Below, piece by piece: positions 1-11,100 of a stretch of 64,000 bases of DNA. The stretch comes from Hirundichthys speculiger (taxonomy: Eukaryota; Chordata; Actinopteri; Beloniformes; Exocoetidae): the NCBI GenBank assembly GCA_018398805.1, contig JAGFBZ010000289.1:2993001-3057000 (forward strand). The letters run 5' to 3'. A model generated the notes under the pieces. The model was not told the origin of the DNA and searched no databases. It saw only the letters and a program-made list of their open reading frames with translations. Numbering within the stretch: the first letter of the stretch is position 1; each line of letters opens with the position of its first letter. The translations under genes and the position numbers were made by a program.

Positions 1-736
1 CGTGGCACAAGGCGCTCCAGAACCCGCTCACCAAGGCGAGGTGGTGCAGTTAGTAGGCGTTCACGGTCACGTTCTGTCACTAGAACCCGCCGCTCCCATT
101 CTAGGTCTAGACGGCCTGCTGCTCGCTCTAGATCACGGTCACCAGCAAGGCGTGCAGGAGCCAGACGCTCTAGAAGTCGATCCTTGTCCAGGCGATGGAG
201 ATCGCCACTTCCCCGATCTCGCCGCTCACGGTCTCGATCAGTCCGCAGGAGCAGGCGCACTCGGTCACGTTCGGTTGTGGTGCTTAAGCGCAGCCGTCGC
301 TCCAGATCCAGGAGTCCACGCAAACGGACCAAATCCAGAACGCCTCCCTCTCGACGGCGGTCTAAATCCCGCTCACCAATCAAAAGGCGTTCTCGATCTC
401 CTGCAAGAAGGAACCGTACTCCACCAAGATCAGGCAAACGCTCCAGGTCCCGCTCCTTATTGCGAAGACAGCGGTCACCAAAACCTAGCAAAAGGAGGTC
501 CAAATCTCCCAAGAAGAGTGGTAGAAGGTCAAAGTCTAAATCTGTCTCTGCAGGTATAAACAGATCTAAGTCCAGGTCCAGGTCTGCATCAAGTGATGGA
601 CGGTCTGACAGCTCATCCTCAGCCAGGTCCATATCTTCCACCCCTGTGAAAGGGATGAAGGCTTCCCTACCTAATGTAGACAAGACAACTGGAGAAAAAG
701 CAGCTGAAGAAAATGGAGGAATTTCAGTCACAGCAG
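1..736 (+). CDS. son: SON-like exon: RS domain (5' end outside window)
   Basis: Reading frame starts at base 1 and is open to the left. It encodes dense RS, SRSR, RSKS and SPxR dipeptide and tetrapeptide runs, the substrate type of SR-protein kinases, ending in a Ser-rich acidic stretch (SSDGRSDSSSSARS, then EKAAEENGGISVTA). The donor is CAG|GTGAAA after base 736 (phase 1). The same-strand open frame from base 2 is a shadow created by the low-complexity composition. Confidence 0.8.
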
Positions 737-3700
737 GTGAAAGCTCTTTCCTTTTCAGTTCTACACTTATAAGCATATTAAGATAACTCAAGGTTTATTT
801 AAAAAATATTGTATAAGCACAGTTGTTGAAAGTGCTTGTATTCTTGTTGTCCTTGCTCATCATTAGACTCCAATCTCACAACTAATTGAGTAATTTAAGA
901 CTTATGTTCTTTTAAAACGTCCATATTTTGATGCCATGTTGTTTAACGTGCATTCACCTAGGTGATGTGAAACAAATGCCCTCAGAAACTGACCTCAACT
1001 CCCAAGGTGAGAGTTCCTCAGATAAGTTGCCGGATCAGCCGGTTCATTGCAAGAACTGGTATGCTCCCAGGTCCAGATCTGCTTCTCAAGATCCAGAAGC
1101 TGGTCCGGATGGTCCGGATGGTCCGGGTGGTCCAGATGGTCCAGATGGTCCAGATGGTCCGGATGGTCCAGATGGTCACGATGGTCCGGATGGTCCAGAT
1201 GGTCCAGATGGTCCGGGTGGTCTGGATGGTCCAGGTGGTCCGGATGGTCCAGATGGTCCAGATGGTTCAGAAGGGACAAATGAGGGTGAGGAATCGCCAG
1301 TTAAAACAGTGTCTGAAAGTCAAAGAAGCTCCTCTGAATCAGCATCTCCGGAACTACCGAAGAAGCAGCTGTCCAAATCACGTTCACCCACCGATCGCAG
1401 GAAACCTTCTCGTTCCAGATCCAAGTCTCGATCCAGAAGGAAGTCATCCAGGTTTGTGTTTTTCATTTTTTTCCCCCCTTTTTGTTGGTGCTAATATGAA
1501 TAAATGATTTGAGATTTATTAGAAATAAATGATTGAGATTTTAAATGTATAGGATGTCAAATGCCTCATAAAGCAGGTACTTATAAGGCAACTAATTTCA
1601 AGAAACAATGTTTACTACATATGGAATTAGTAAATGCAATTTTTGAAAAAGGAAAAAAATACAACAACAAAGCCAACACAAATATTTTAACAATCTTGTT
1701 CTTCTGTTCTGTAACTTTTTCCATTGTAGTAAGCTTTTTGATATTGTGCTACTATTAATCAGTTCTTTCTTTCACCTTGCTTTAGATCCAAGTCTCCAGG
1801 GAGGAAAAGGGAATCCGTCTCTCCAGCAGAAAGGAAGAAACGATTGTCAAAATCTCGGAGTCCAGTTCGGCGGCGCAGGTCAGGGTCACGGTCTGCTGCA
1901 CGACGTAAGCGTTCAAGGTCCAAGTCACGAGGCAGAAACCGACGTTCCAAATCCCGCTCTGCTGTCCGCAAGAGACGATCTCGATCCCGTTCATCAAATG
2001 CCCGAGCAAGGAGGAGATCCAAGTCCACTGACAGAAAGAAGCGATCCAAGAGCCGCTCCACTGGCCGAAGAAAAAGGTCAAGATCAGGAGACAGAAGGCG
2101 ATCTCGGTCTCGTTCCCCAGATCGTAGACGAAGGTCAAGGTCACGAGGTCGAGGGAGGCGGCCAGTTTTTCGCAGTCGTTCCTTTGACAGGCGGGACAGG
2201 TGGAAGAGGGAACCTAGTCACTCGCCAGTTTTAATTCTCCGCAAACAGCGCCGCTCAGGGTCCCGAACACGACGCAGCACTAGCAAGACACCTCCACGGC
2301 TCACTGATCTTGGTAAACCAGTTACACTCTAACTATAGAAAGTGCATGCAAGACTTTTATGACTCAGGTGTTTCTGATGTTGCATGTGTAAGTCTTTATG
2401 CAAACATTTTATCTCACCTTGCTTACCTTTGTCTTTTTCTCACCTTTCATTTCCTCAGATAAGGACCAGTTACTTGAGATAGCCAAGGCTAATGCTGCTG
2501 CCATGTGTGCTAAGGCGGGGGTTCCGATTCCTGAGAATCTTCGGCCAAAAGCCATCCTCCAGCTCCCTCTGCCCACTCCATCTCCTGCTCCCATCTCTTT
2601 ACCTTTACCTTTGCCACTTCCAATGGGCATGGGGATGCCCAACATGCCCAACATGGGTCCAATGGGTTTACCTGGTATTCCAGGAATGCCCAATATGTCA
2701 AACATGACCATGAGTGCTGCTGTGGCAAGTATGACTGCAGCCACTATGACAGCTGCCCTTACTAATATGGGTGCACTGGCAGCCATGCCTCCCCTTGCTC
2801 CTCTGCCTACCATTACTAACAAACCTCCTCCATGCCTTGCCCCTCCAACACCATCCCTTAACATGGACCACATCGAGGAAGCGAAGAGGAAGGTCACTCA
2901 GCAGGCCAACATACATACCATCAAGGAACTTACAGAGGTAAATGTGTGTGGTTATTTTTATACTACATGTCCCAGAGGATGTGCTTAAATATATCTATTA
3001 ATCTTTATCAATTGATATAACAAAATCATATGAACACGTGAATATAGTTTATTTCAGTCAAAATAGTTCTATGATAAAATTACATTACTTATTTAATGGA
3101 ATTTGATTATCAGAAAATATTCTGTCACAATAAAAATTACTGTTTAGCAAATGTGCATTTTTTAAATTTATAAAGCCAGAAGAAAAGGTGAATAGAGGAT
3201 TTGGCCATACTTGTGATTCTTGTGATTTGATGTCAAGAATCATGAAAGCGTAAGAATTTTGCATGTTGAAGTGAAATTGTATTGAGAAAATTAAAATGCA
3301 ACACCTTGTTCTGATCTTTGATAGTCATTAATGTACTGTTGTGAAAAAAAACAAAAAACAAATGAACGACTTAAACAAAATATTGAGAGATTCGTGAACT
3401 GGCTCCAACCTTTTGTGATGAGTTTTCTGCTCACAGAAGCAACTGAATGACGCCACAGGTGTCCAGCAGCCTTCTGTTTGCTGAGTGTACAACTATCTTC
3501 AGTGTTTGGCCAAAGGCTCGGAGAAAATGGGGAAAGGGGTTCAACTGGCTGCTTTCTTATATCAGATCTCCATCTGATAGGCCTATATTTTTAGACCAGA
3601 CTAAAGGTAGAGAGGACTGTTTATTTGTGAATATATGTCCTTAGAAAATAACTGATGGTGTTTTTTTTTTTTCCCTTTTTTTTTTGTAGAAGTGTAAGAT

Positions 3701-3764
3701 GATTGCAAACAGCAAGGAGGAAATGGCCGTTGCTAAGCCACATGTTTCAGATGACGAAAGCTAA
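1..3764 (+). CDS. son: SON-like RS-rich splicing cofactor, 5' partial, five exons (1-736, 962-1451, 1786-2312, 2459-2937, 3690-3764)
   Basis: The five exons join with matching phases (1, 2, 1, 0) at GT-AG sites and give a continuous frame entering from the left edge. The order is a long Arg/Ser-dipeptide domain, a Gly-Pro-Asp repeat, more RS sequence ending in TPPRLTDL, the block KDQLLEIAKANAAAMCAKAG, a Met/Pro-rich linker, and then IKELTEKCKMIANSKE and KPHVSDDES before TAA. The LLEIAKANAAAMCAKAG, ELTEKCK and KPHVSD blocks in this order are characteristic of SON, a nuclear-speckle protein that supports splicing of weak introns. Full-length SON continues into a G-patch and a dsRNA-binding motif; neither is seen downstream. 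This is therefore either a short isoform or paralogue, or a C-terminally truncated gene. RSRP1 shares only the LLEIAK block, so SON is the better match. Confidence 0.75.
962..1451 (+). CDS. son: SON-like exon with collagen-like Gly-Pro-Asp repeat
   Basis: Acceptor CACCTAG|GTGATG and donor CAG|GTTTGT; phases match both neighbours. It encodes GDVKQMPSETDLNSQ, a short RS patch, eighteen Gly-X-X triplets (bases 1102-1263), an acidic linker (SEGTNEGEESPVKTVSES), and RS sequence ending SRSRSKSRSRRKSS. The exon could be alternatively included; its 490-bp length keeps the frame only because its end phases differ in the way its neighbours require. Confidence 0.72.
1102..1263 (+). repeat. Coding minisatellite: 18 x 9 bp (Gly-Pro-Asp)
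   Basis: Eighteen nine-base units of the type GGTCCNGAT, mostly translating as Gly-Pro-Asp with Gly-Pro-Gly, Gly-His-Asp and Gly-Leu-Asp variants. Units alternate CCG and CCA at proline. The array is an exact multiple of the codon length, so expansion or contraction would not break the frame. Confidence 0.9.
1786..2312 (+). CDS. son: SON-like exon: second RS domain
   Basis: Acceptor CTTGCTTTAG|ATCC after a pyrimidine tract, donor TTG|GTAAAC (phase 1). It encodes an almost uninterrupted RS/RR domain (KSRSPVRRRRSGSRS and similar) followed by SKTPPRLTDL. The LTDLD junction that it forms with the next exon corresponds to the SON junction between the RS domain and the conserved LLEIAK block. Confidence 0.82.
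2459..2937 (+). CDS. son: SON-like exon: LLEIAKANAAAMCAKAG block and Met/Pro-rich linker
   Basis: Acceptor TTTCCTCAG|ATAAGG, donor GAG|GTAAAT (phase 0). The first 30 residues are the most conserved SON signature. They are followed by a proline and methionine-rich tract (MGMGMPNMPNMGPMGLPGIP and an Ala/Met/Thr run), then a basic helix-like end (EEAKRKVTQQANIHTIKELTE). The linker is much longer than in mammalian SON as I recall it, in which this exon runs quickly into TIEELTEKCK. Confidence 0.85.
3690..3764 (+). CDS. son: SON-like terminal coding exon with early stop
   Basis: Acceptor TTTTTGTAG|AAGTGT after a long T tract. It encodes KCKMIANSKEEMAVAKPHVS followed by DDES and TAA (3762-3764). 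In SON this segment continues into an acidic run and then several hundred residues. The exon goes on 18 bases beyond the stop to a consensus donor GAG|GTAAAA at 3782, so a further, non-coding exon is expected. A stop this close to the last junction would not be expected to trigger nonsense-mediated decay. Confidence 0.7.
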   Translation, partial: KCKMIANSKEEMAVAKPHVSDDES

Positions 3765-4389
3765 AATCGTCAAACCTTTGAGGTAAAATTTCTTCTACCT
3801 TCTTTTTTTAATTTGTCAGTTTTTTTCCCTTTTTTTCATCCTTATATTTTAGTAAATTGATCTGCTGTAGGCATTGTGTATGTGTGTTTTTTTTAATCAT
3901 ACATGTTAACAAAAACAACATTTGATATTTGACTGTTTCTTTTTCTTATACTAATTGATTTGTTAGCAATATTGAAATTTTTTTTTATTGGAATCATCTT
4001 CATCTGACCGCACTCTGACTGAAATGTTTGTCCTATTTTTTATCTTTCATTTCCTAATTTGAATTATTATTCTTCCTATCCTCCCATTTTCAGATATCGA
4101 ATCCTCTTTTTGACATTGTTCGTTGTTTGTGATAAGTCAAATAATTTATTAATGACTTCTTAAAATTCAATTATCCTAGTCAGTACTTAATGTGTTATTT
4201 TTCACTTTTCCCAATTTCATGTTGCTTTTGCTACATGTTAAAGTAGTTCTTCAGGGTTAGTACTGCAGTGAAACAACTGTGACTTAAAAATTAAGAAAGT
4301 AAACTTTTAGCAGTCCCATGATTTTTCAGTTCTAGCCAGGGTATTGGCTAAATTGATCAATTATCCATCTTCCCAAACTTTGTTTTGAT

Positions 4390-6036
4390 TAGGGCTGGGT
4401 AACAATTAAAATTTTTAATCGCGATTAATTGCATGAATTCCCTGATTAATCACGATTAATCGCATTGTAAACGCAAAATCAAATAATAAATTCAAAAGTA
4501 GTGTAAAGTTCACTTTTATTTAAAATGTTCTGCTGCCATATGAACTAAAGTGCCATAACATGTGTTTGTCAAACACTTTTAACATCAGCACTTGTCAGTA
4601 ACACATATTTAGTGTAAATCTCATCTTCAAAAAGAAAGACAGAAAGATGCAGAAGATCATTCCTGCCAGCAGCCATCAGCCTCCACAACAAGACATCCTA
4701 ATTGATTATTATTGCTATCATTTATTGTTGAAAAAAAACCCTACTACGATGTTGAATTTCCTTTCTGGGATTAATAACGTGTTTTTCTTTTCATTTCAAA
4801 AATGTAAAATAGAATAAAGCTTATTGCCACTGCCAGGGCATTAATGTCATCCTGTTTTTTTTATGAAAAATAAAAAAAAAAGTCTACCAACAAAATCCTG
4901 AGCCACAATCAGAACATTAAAACCGGCAATTCCTGAGGTAACAGCAGAAACTTTTAACGGGGAGTTCAAATAACCTTGTTTCTGTCGAATCCACCGTCTG
5001 GTAGAACTTTATAATGAAAATGTCCATGTGAAAGTTCTGTAACTATCAATCCGTGCATTATTCGTTCTTTCCATTTTACAATTGTCAATCAAAAATAAAA
5101 TAAATGTAAAAGTGACGTTTTATTTTGTTTTTTGTTTTTTTAATCTAACACAAAAAAAACTGTTTTTTTATATATATATTTTAATTTTAGACTTGGATCA
5201 AAAATAGGAAATGAAAAAACAGGCCACGGGACTGAATTTGTTTATAATCTTTAATTGTCCAGTGTATATGACCCGGAAATGGCTTTGTGCACGGCAGTTC
5301 AGGTAGCATGGCGGCGCTGGAATCACTTACTATAATATTTGCAATAGTGTGAAAATATGAATGAAAACTCAGCTCATATATAGATGAACCAAAGCGCTCT
5401 CCAGCTCTGCATCTGACATAAGTTTTTCCTCAGATCATGACGAGGACAGAATCTTCTGATGCTCATTTCCAGCATTGCAGGACACCCATCAGCTGTTGAA
5501 GTCATTGATCAAACTACCATATTGGCCCGAATATAGGACGATATTTTAATCTAGTAGTCATATTCTCTAAAATGGGTCTTGTTTTATAATCAAGGACTAG
5601 ACTTTTCTGTTGTCATTACACATCTGTGCTGCTAGATGGAGCCGCACTGAAGTAACCAGTAAGAGAACAGCACGACAGTAAATGCATGAAGCAGGATTTG
5701 ATGTAAAATGGAGGAATGATGCGATCGTCTTGAACAAAGGGGTTTGAAAGTTTTGTTGCAGTCCAGAATTTTTTTTTTTTGACAGAATTGTTAATATTGC
5801 TACCTGAGTTGCTACTCGAACTGTAAAATACACGGATTTTTACCTTTCTCACTATCCGTTTTAGCTTTTCCGCATGTTTACCTGCCAGTCCCCTTCCGGT
5901 TCCGCAGCAGCCAGTAACAGTGACTTTTCAAAACAAAAGCATGTGAGCAACATGTGTTAACGCGCGTTAAATAAATGTCGTCGTTAATAAATTGATGAAT
6001 TAATGCGATAATAACGCGTTAACTTGTCCAGCCCTA
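4390..6036. mobile_element. Non-autonomous hAT-type DNA transposon, complete (1,647 bp)
   Basis: The ends are TAGGGCTGG and CCAGCCCTA, followed inward by matching ATTAATCGCGATTAAT-type and AATGCGATAATAACGCG-type subterminal sequence. The element is flanked by perfect 8-bp direct repeats GTTTTGAT at 4382-4389 and 6037-6044, the target-duplication size of hAT elements. No transposase-like frame is present inside. It lies within the predicted 3' UTR intron of the SON-like gene. Confidence 0.88.
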
Positions 6037-6217
6037 GTTTTGATATATTGAGACGATTATAATTGCGTTATGTATGCCAATGAGCGAAATTCTATCTAAT
6101 ACATTTAATAGTGTATGTGTAGACATCAGTTGAAGATTTTTGCTTGTATTGTACAATAAGATTACTATTGATTAAAAACCTTGACATGTTCTCCTTTTTT
6201 TTCTTTTCTGCACACAG

Positions 6218-8140
6218 CCACAGTCCTGAGAGGCCTGATGGAAATTGTTGAATTCTTTTCAGGAATATTTTCTTTTTCCACCTCTGTCTGCCAGATGACT
6301 TCAGAGTGGAGTCGCAGTTGCACCGTAGGAGCGCCGACCGCACCCACTGCCCCACTCTGTTTCCCAGTTTGTTTCCGTTTTTGTAAGAGTGAGACGCTTG
6401 CAGGCTTTTACCCGTGATACCACTGAGTAAACTGGACACACTGAGGTGTGCGCAGTTGTGTGACTGTACAGTGAGCTTGAGTGTTTGTATGTGTATATAG
6501 TGACTATCACCACCATCCTTTCAGTGCTGCTACTCATCTAAGCAGACACTGTTGTAAAGACTGAAGAGGAAACAAACCAAACCAACTAGTGGCGCAAGTT
6601 TTTGTACAAGTTTGAAATTTATCTAAATGTTTCACCTTTATGATTTCTTAAGGATTGTGTTAAGTGAAGACTTTCTCCCTTGTTCTGTACTCTCCTTGTT
6701 TTTCAGTAGTCCCTGGTTTTATGAGCGAATGATGCAGATAAAGTTAGATGGTAGATGTTCACACATATTATTACACAAATTAGGTTCTTTGGCAAAACAC
6801 ACACTTGGACACAGTTATTTTGAAGAATAAGGACATTTGAATTTATTGGCTACTAAAGAGAGAACATAAACAAAAAAAAACACAAGTAATTGGATTAACA
6901 CTGCCCTGGGTGTGAGTTGATAACTACTTTTATATCACCAAGCTAATCTTTGATTCTGATCTGGTCTTTCGTTTGGGCTTTGTTGGGACTTTTGGAGCAT
7001 GTTTTGCTCTAGATTTGAATTTATCTTTCCAAGTTTTAACACCAGTAGCAGAACACGGATTTGTGTATTTTTGAATTGGGATGCACATGAACGGTACATC
7101 TGATATTTTCTGGAAATTTCTAAGAGCATATTTTCAAAGTAGAAGAGATTTCTCAGTAAGTCGCGATCAAAAGAAACATTAATTGATGGGCGTTGTACTG
7201 GATAAGATGTGACCTCAGATCTATGACATTTGGACAAGTGGTCTAAATCACATGTAGATCACAAGCGGCTTTTATCACATCTCGAACTGCCAAGCTCATG
7301 CCATGTATTATTTTCTTTTAGTTGTTTTGAGCTAAATTAAAAACAAAAATACATTAAACGTACAAAATGTATAAAAATACTTCTTCTATCAGAATACATG
7401 GAAACTAGTTTTCGAAGATGCTTGGAAATTCAGCGTGTCTTTTAGGTTGTTTATGTTTTAAGAACTTGTTTCAGGGGTGTCTTGTGGGTTTTTTTTTTTT
7501 TTTTTTTTTTTTTAGTGACCACTGGGGTAGACAGCAAGTCACAGTGCTCTAAATTTGGAGAATCAAGGTATTGTGATGGGGAGCGAGGGTAATGGATAGA
7601 ATGACGGCCATGCAGGAGGGAATTTTCACCATCTAAAACAACTCAGGAGGTGTGCACTGTACTAGATATATTTACAGTATCCCTTTTATTTTATCATTAC
7701 ATTTCCTTTTACTGCAGAATGCTCATGGTGCAACAAAATGCCACCAAATGAGAAGTTAGTTATGAGGTTTGAAGACTGAAAATTCACTCCTCTGGCACTC
7801 CTCGGCTCTCCTGAGAGGGGGTCCTTGTAAATGTTTTTGGTGTTAGAGTGGCAGGGTCTTTGTCTCATGTTTCTTTTGACGAAAGAAAAACGGAGAGATC
7901 TTGCAGTGTTGTATTCGGGTAGCAAATGAGAACAAAGAGAACGTCTCGTAATGTGTAAACACCCAACAATCCCACTTCATTTAACCCACGGATGGATTTA
8001 ATATCTGCTGTTCCTGAAAACGCCTGTGTTGTATGCACTGGGTGTGTTTGACCCTTTAGGATAAGATGAGAACAAAGACAAACTTGGTGCTTTTGAGGAA
8101 CTAGGAAGGGACGAGCATGGTCTCATTTAACAATAAAATC
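6218..8140 (+). other. son: Candidate non-coding 3' UTR exon of the SON-like gene
   Basis: A strong acceptor (a TTTTCTTTTCTG tract, then CACACAG) at 6217 is the best partner for the donor at 3782. No frame continues here. The first AATAAA followed by an A-rich stretch is at 8132-8137, so the exon may end near 8.15 kb. Neither the acceptor nor the poly(A) site is proven, and the end could be later (another AATAAA lies near 9.1 kb). The interval has no recognised transposon, unlike the DNA around it. Confidence 0.4.
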
Positions 8141-11100
8141 AAAAAACAACTAAAAAAAAAAAACAAAGCAAAAACTTTGTCGTAATTCAGAATTTATTTT
8201 CTTTGGAAGGACATATATATTTATGAGTCCACCCTGCTTTTCCATTCTCCCATACCCAGGGTTATTAAATTGAAGAATAAGATATTTCAAGACTTTCAAA
8301 TGTTCATTACGATTGCTTTGTAAAACTATTAAAACCAACTTGATTCCCTGAGGTAAGCTTTAGCTATTTTAATGACAGATAAAAAAAAAAGTACATTTTA
8401 GGATTTCTTTTCTTTTTTTCTTTTTTGGTAATTTGAACATGACATTGTTGCTTGCTTTGTACATACATGTGTTGATTATTAAAAACCTCAACAATCTCTA
8501 TATACTGCTATCCTTTTATACTATGTATCACTTAATCCAGTTTCGGTTAATCTATTTTATTAAGTCTGTTTATGTTGAATGCTTTATTGCTTTTGCATGA
8601 AAGGCCTGATAATGAATTTCATACAGTTACAGGAGAACTGGAAACATTTGGACACACTTTTGAAAAATGATTTTAGTTGTACTAAAACATTGGGCTTCCT
8701 TATATGACAAAGTAAGAGAAAAAGATATAGTTTTTAATTTGAAGAAATTTACGTTCAACAGCCCTCTGACATGTAGAACACAGAATAGATTTTTAAAATG
8801 ATACATGTGAAACCAGGAATAGGAAACATTTTAAAATAGAAACGTCTTCACCTCTGGATACAATGCTCTTGTAATCCAGTCAAACAAATTGTGGGTTGGA
8901 AGCATTTTGTCGCTGTACATGCATCGAGTTTCGTATCTTGGTCGTATTGATAATGAGCTTTTCAGGGAGGCGTCTGGGATGAAAGAATGTCAGCTGTAGT
9001 TATGAATCCCTCCTATAAGTGGTGCACTTTCTCTTTGTTTCATCTGAGCTTCTGGTGTGAAGTGAGACTTCAATCAAGAAATGTGGCATCTCTGAAAGCA
9101 AATAAACATTACCCCCCCCCCCCCCCCATGCTTTTGATCAACTACAAGTGTAATTATTATTTCAAAGCTGTACAGAAGAGAGCAACCTGTTTTACTCATG
9201 TTGAGTGAAGATTGGCACCTCATTCTTGTCTTCATGAAGCAAGTTTGAAAGCTTTTAATCTGGATTTGTTATCCAATTCTGTTAAAATGGTTTTCGTAGG
9301 GTGGAGGAGGAATGTAGTTCTGGTTTAGTTTTTATTTGTATTGTCATGGGTTTTTAACTCTTTCACTTAAATTCTTCCATCCGTTCACTGTGTCTCAAGT
9401 GACGTTTAATCTCAGTTTTACTGGTTTATTGTGAAGGTGATCTAAAAATTCAAGGCAGTTCCTTTGGTAACGCTTAGCTAAGATAACAATAGTGGCTAAG
9501 CAACTTATTTATAGTAAACATAAAAAGGGACGATTCAAGCAGTCTCTAATTCTGAATAATGATCTACAAATGAACACGTTAACAGGAATGATGAGAAACA
9601 AAGATGAAGCCTCAATTACATGTGACCTCTTTACAATGGTAGTGTGCACAAATCTACCCTTGTTTTTCTTAAAAAAAAAAAAAAAAATGTCATTGTGTTT
9701 TTCCAAAATAAAGTTAGGACATTCTTCAAAGATGAATTATGTATTTTTTTTAAAAAAAAAAAGAAGTGGAGGACGGTCTAATGACTTTTCCTTGTCCAGG
9801 TTTTATATTTCATTTCAGCCTTCCTTTGGGAAAATCATCATATGAAAAATAAGTGTAAAATACAAATGGAAAAGAAAAACATGATTTGCAAGTCAGTAAA
9901 TCATATTTAATTGAAAAAGCCACAAATGTTGAAACTGAGAAAAGTTATTCTTTGTTCGGAAAACTTGTGCTTATTTTGTATTTGATACTAAGATTATGTT
10001 CCAATAATTACAACACAATAGCATCAACAGGCTGGGAACAGAACGTGTTAAATATATCATTATTTGAAACATTCCATAACTTAGGTTTATTGGCAACAGA
10101 CAGAACAACTGGCTGAGTGTTAAAACAGATGAGACTTTCAGAAGTAAAAAAATGAGCAGAGGTTCGTGTATCTGAGAAACTCCAGAGGTAAACTGCTGAA
10201 AAAGACTTCAGCTGGTGCTTGTAAAGGTTTGTCAACTATCAATGAATATTTTACATATGATTGTTAATTTGCCCAATTACGTTGGAGCCCCACAAAAAAG
10301 AGGGGTCATCTTGTTACACAGCTGTGATTTCTTAACCATTTCTCTTCCTTGGATTTGAATAAGTGCATATTCTATATACAGAAATTGCAGTTTGAGTGTG
10401 TTTGTAATCAGCTAGATAAGAATTTTGTCTCTGTACAAATGCCCACATAATCAAGATCCAGGTAAATCACATCTCCAAGCCACAACCTAGTCAAAGTAGA
10501 CTGAGGTGAAGTGGAAAACCATCTGTTAGACATTGAAATGGGAAAATTCTGAGTCATGGATGCTGCATCTTTGAAGAAGAGGACAGTTCGACTTGTAAAA
10601 CTTATGTCTAGCAAATATAGGAAACCTTGAGTGATCCAAACTAAAGCAGTTAAAGTCAGACTCATACAGGCTGTTGATAAAAGAAGTAGTGAGACATCAC
10701 TGGTGTACATGTGTTTGTGTCACAACTTTCTCTTTTTTTTTTAATGTGCTGCTGATGTTGGGAGTTTAAATTAGGATAAAATTCTGATCAGTCTCAGTTT
10801 CTACATCTTACATCTAAGAGAAGGCTGACGAGGGAAAGTAAACAGACTTTCCGCTAGTTTCCCAAAAGCCAAAAACTAGATAGTCCTTTGCTATTTCTTG
10901 GTTCTCTTTCTGTTAAATTTCTGCACAAGCAACAGCAGCAATTAGCTTTCGCAGAAATGCAAGGCCAGCGGTTTAATTTCACCCTTAGTTACCAGTGTTG
11001 TTTTCTCAATTACTGTGAGGGCTGGGGTTGGTAATCTCAGCTAAATACAGTCTCTAAAAGAACAACTCTGTTTAGGATATTGCATGCCAATTACACTCAT

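Noticed and set aside
2..559. Long open frame overlapping the first SON-like exon
   Set aside because: It is a shadow of the RS-coding frame: low-complexity CG-rich codons leave other frames open. The frame starting at base 1 has the RS pattern and in-phase splice joins.
995..1507. Poly (HPDHLD), (MVRMVQ) and (WSGWSR) frames over the 9-bp repeat
   Set aside because: All arise from alternative frames of the (GGTCCNGAT)n array; only the Gly-Pro-Asp frame joins neighbouring exons in phase.
1759..2144. Antisense frames opposite the third SON-like exon
   Set aside because: Complementary frames of RS codons are open by composition; no signature or context supports them.
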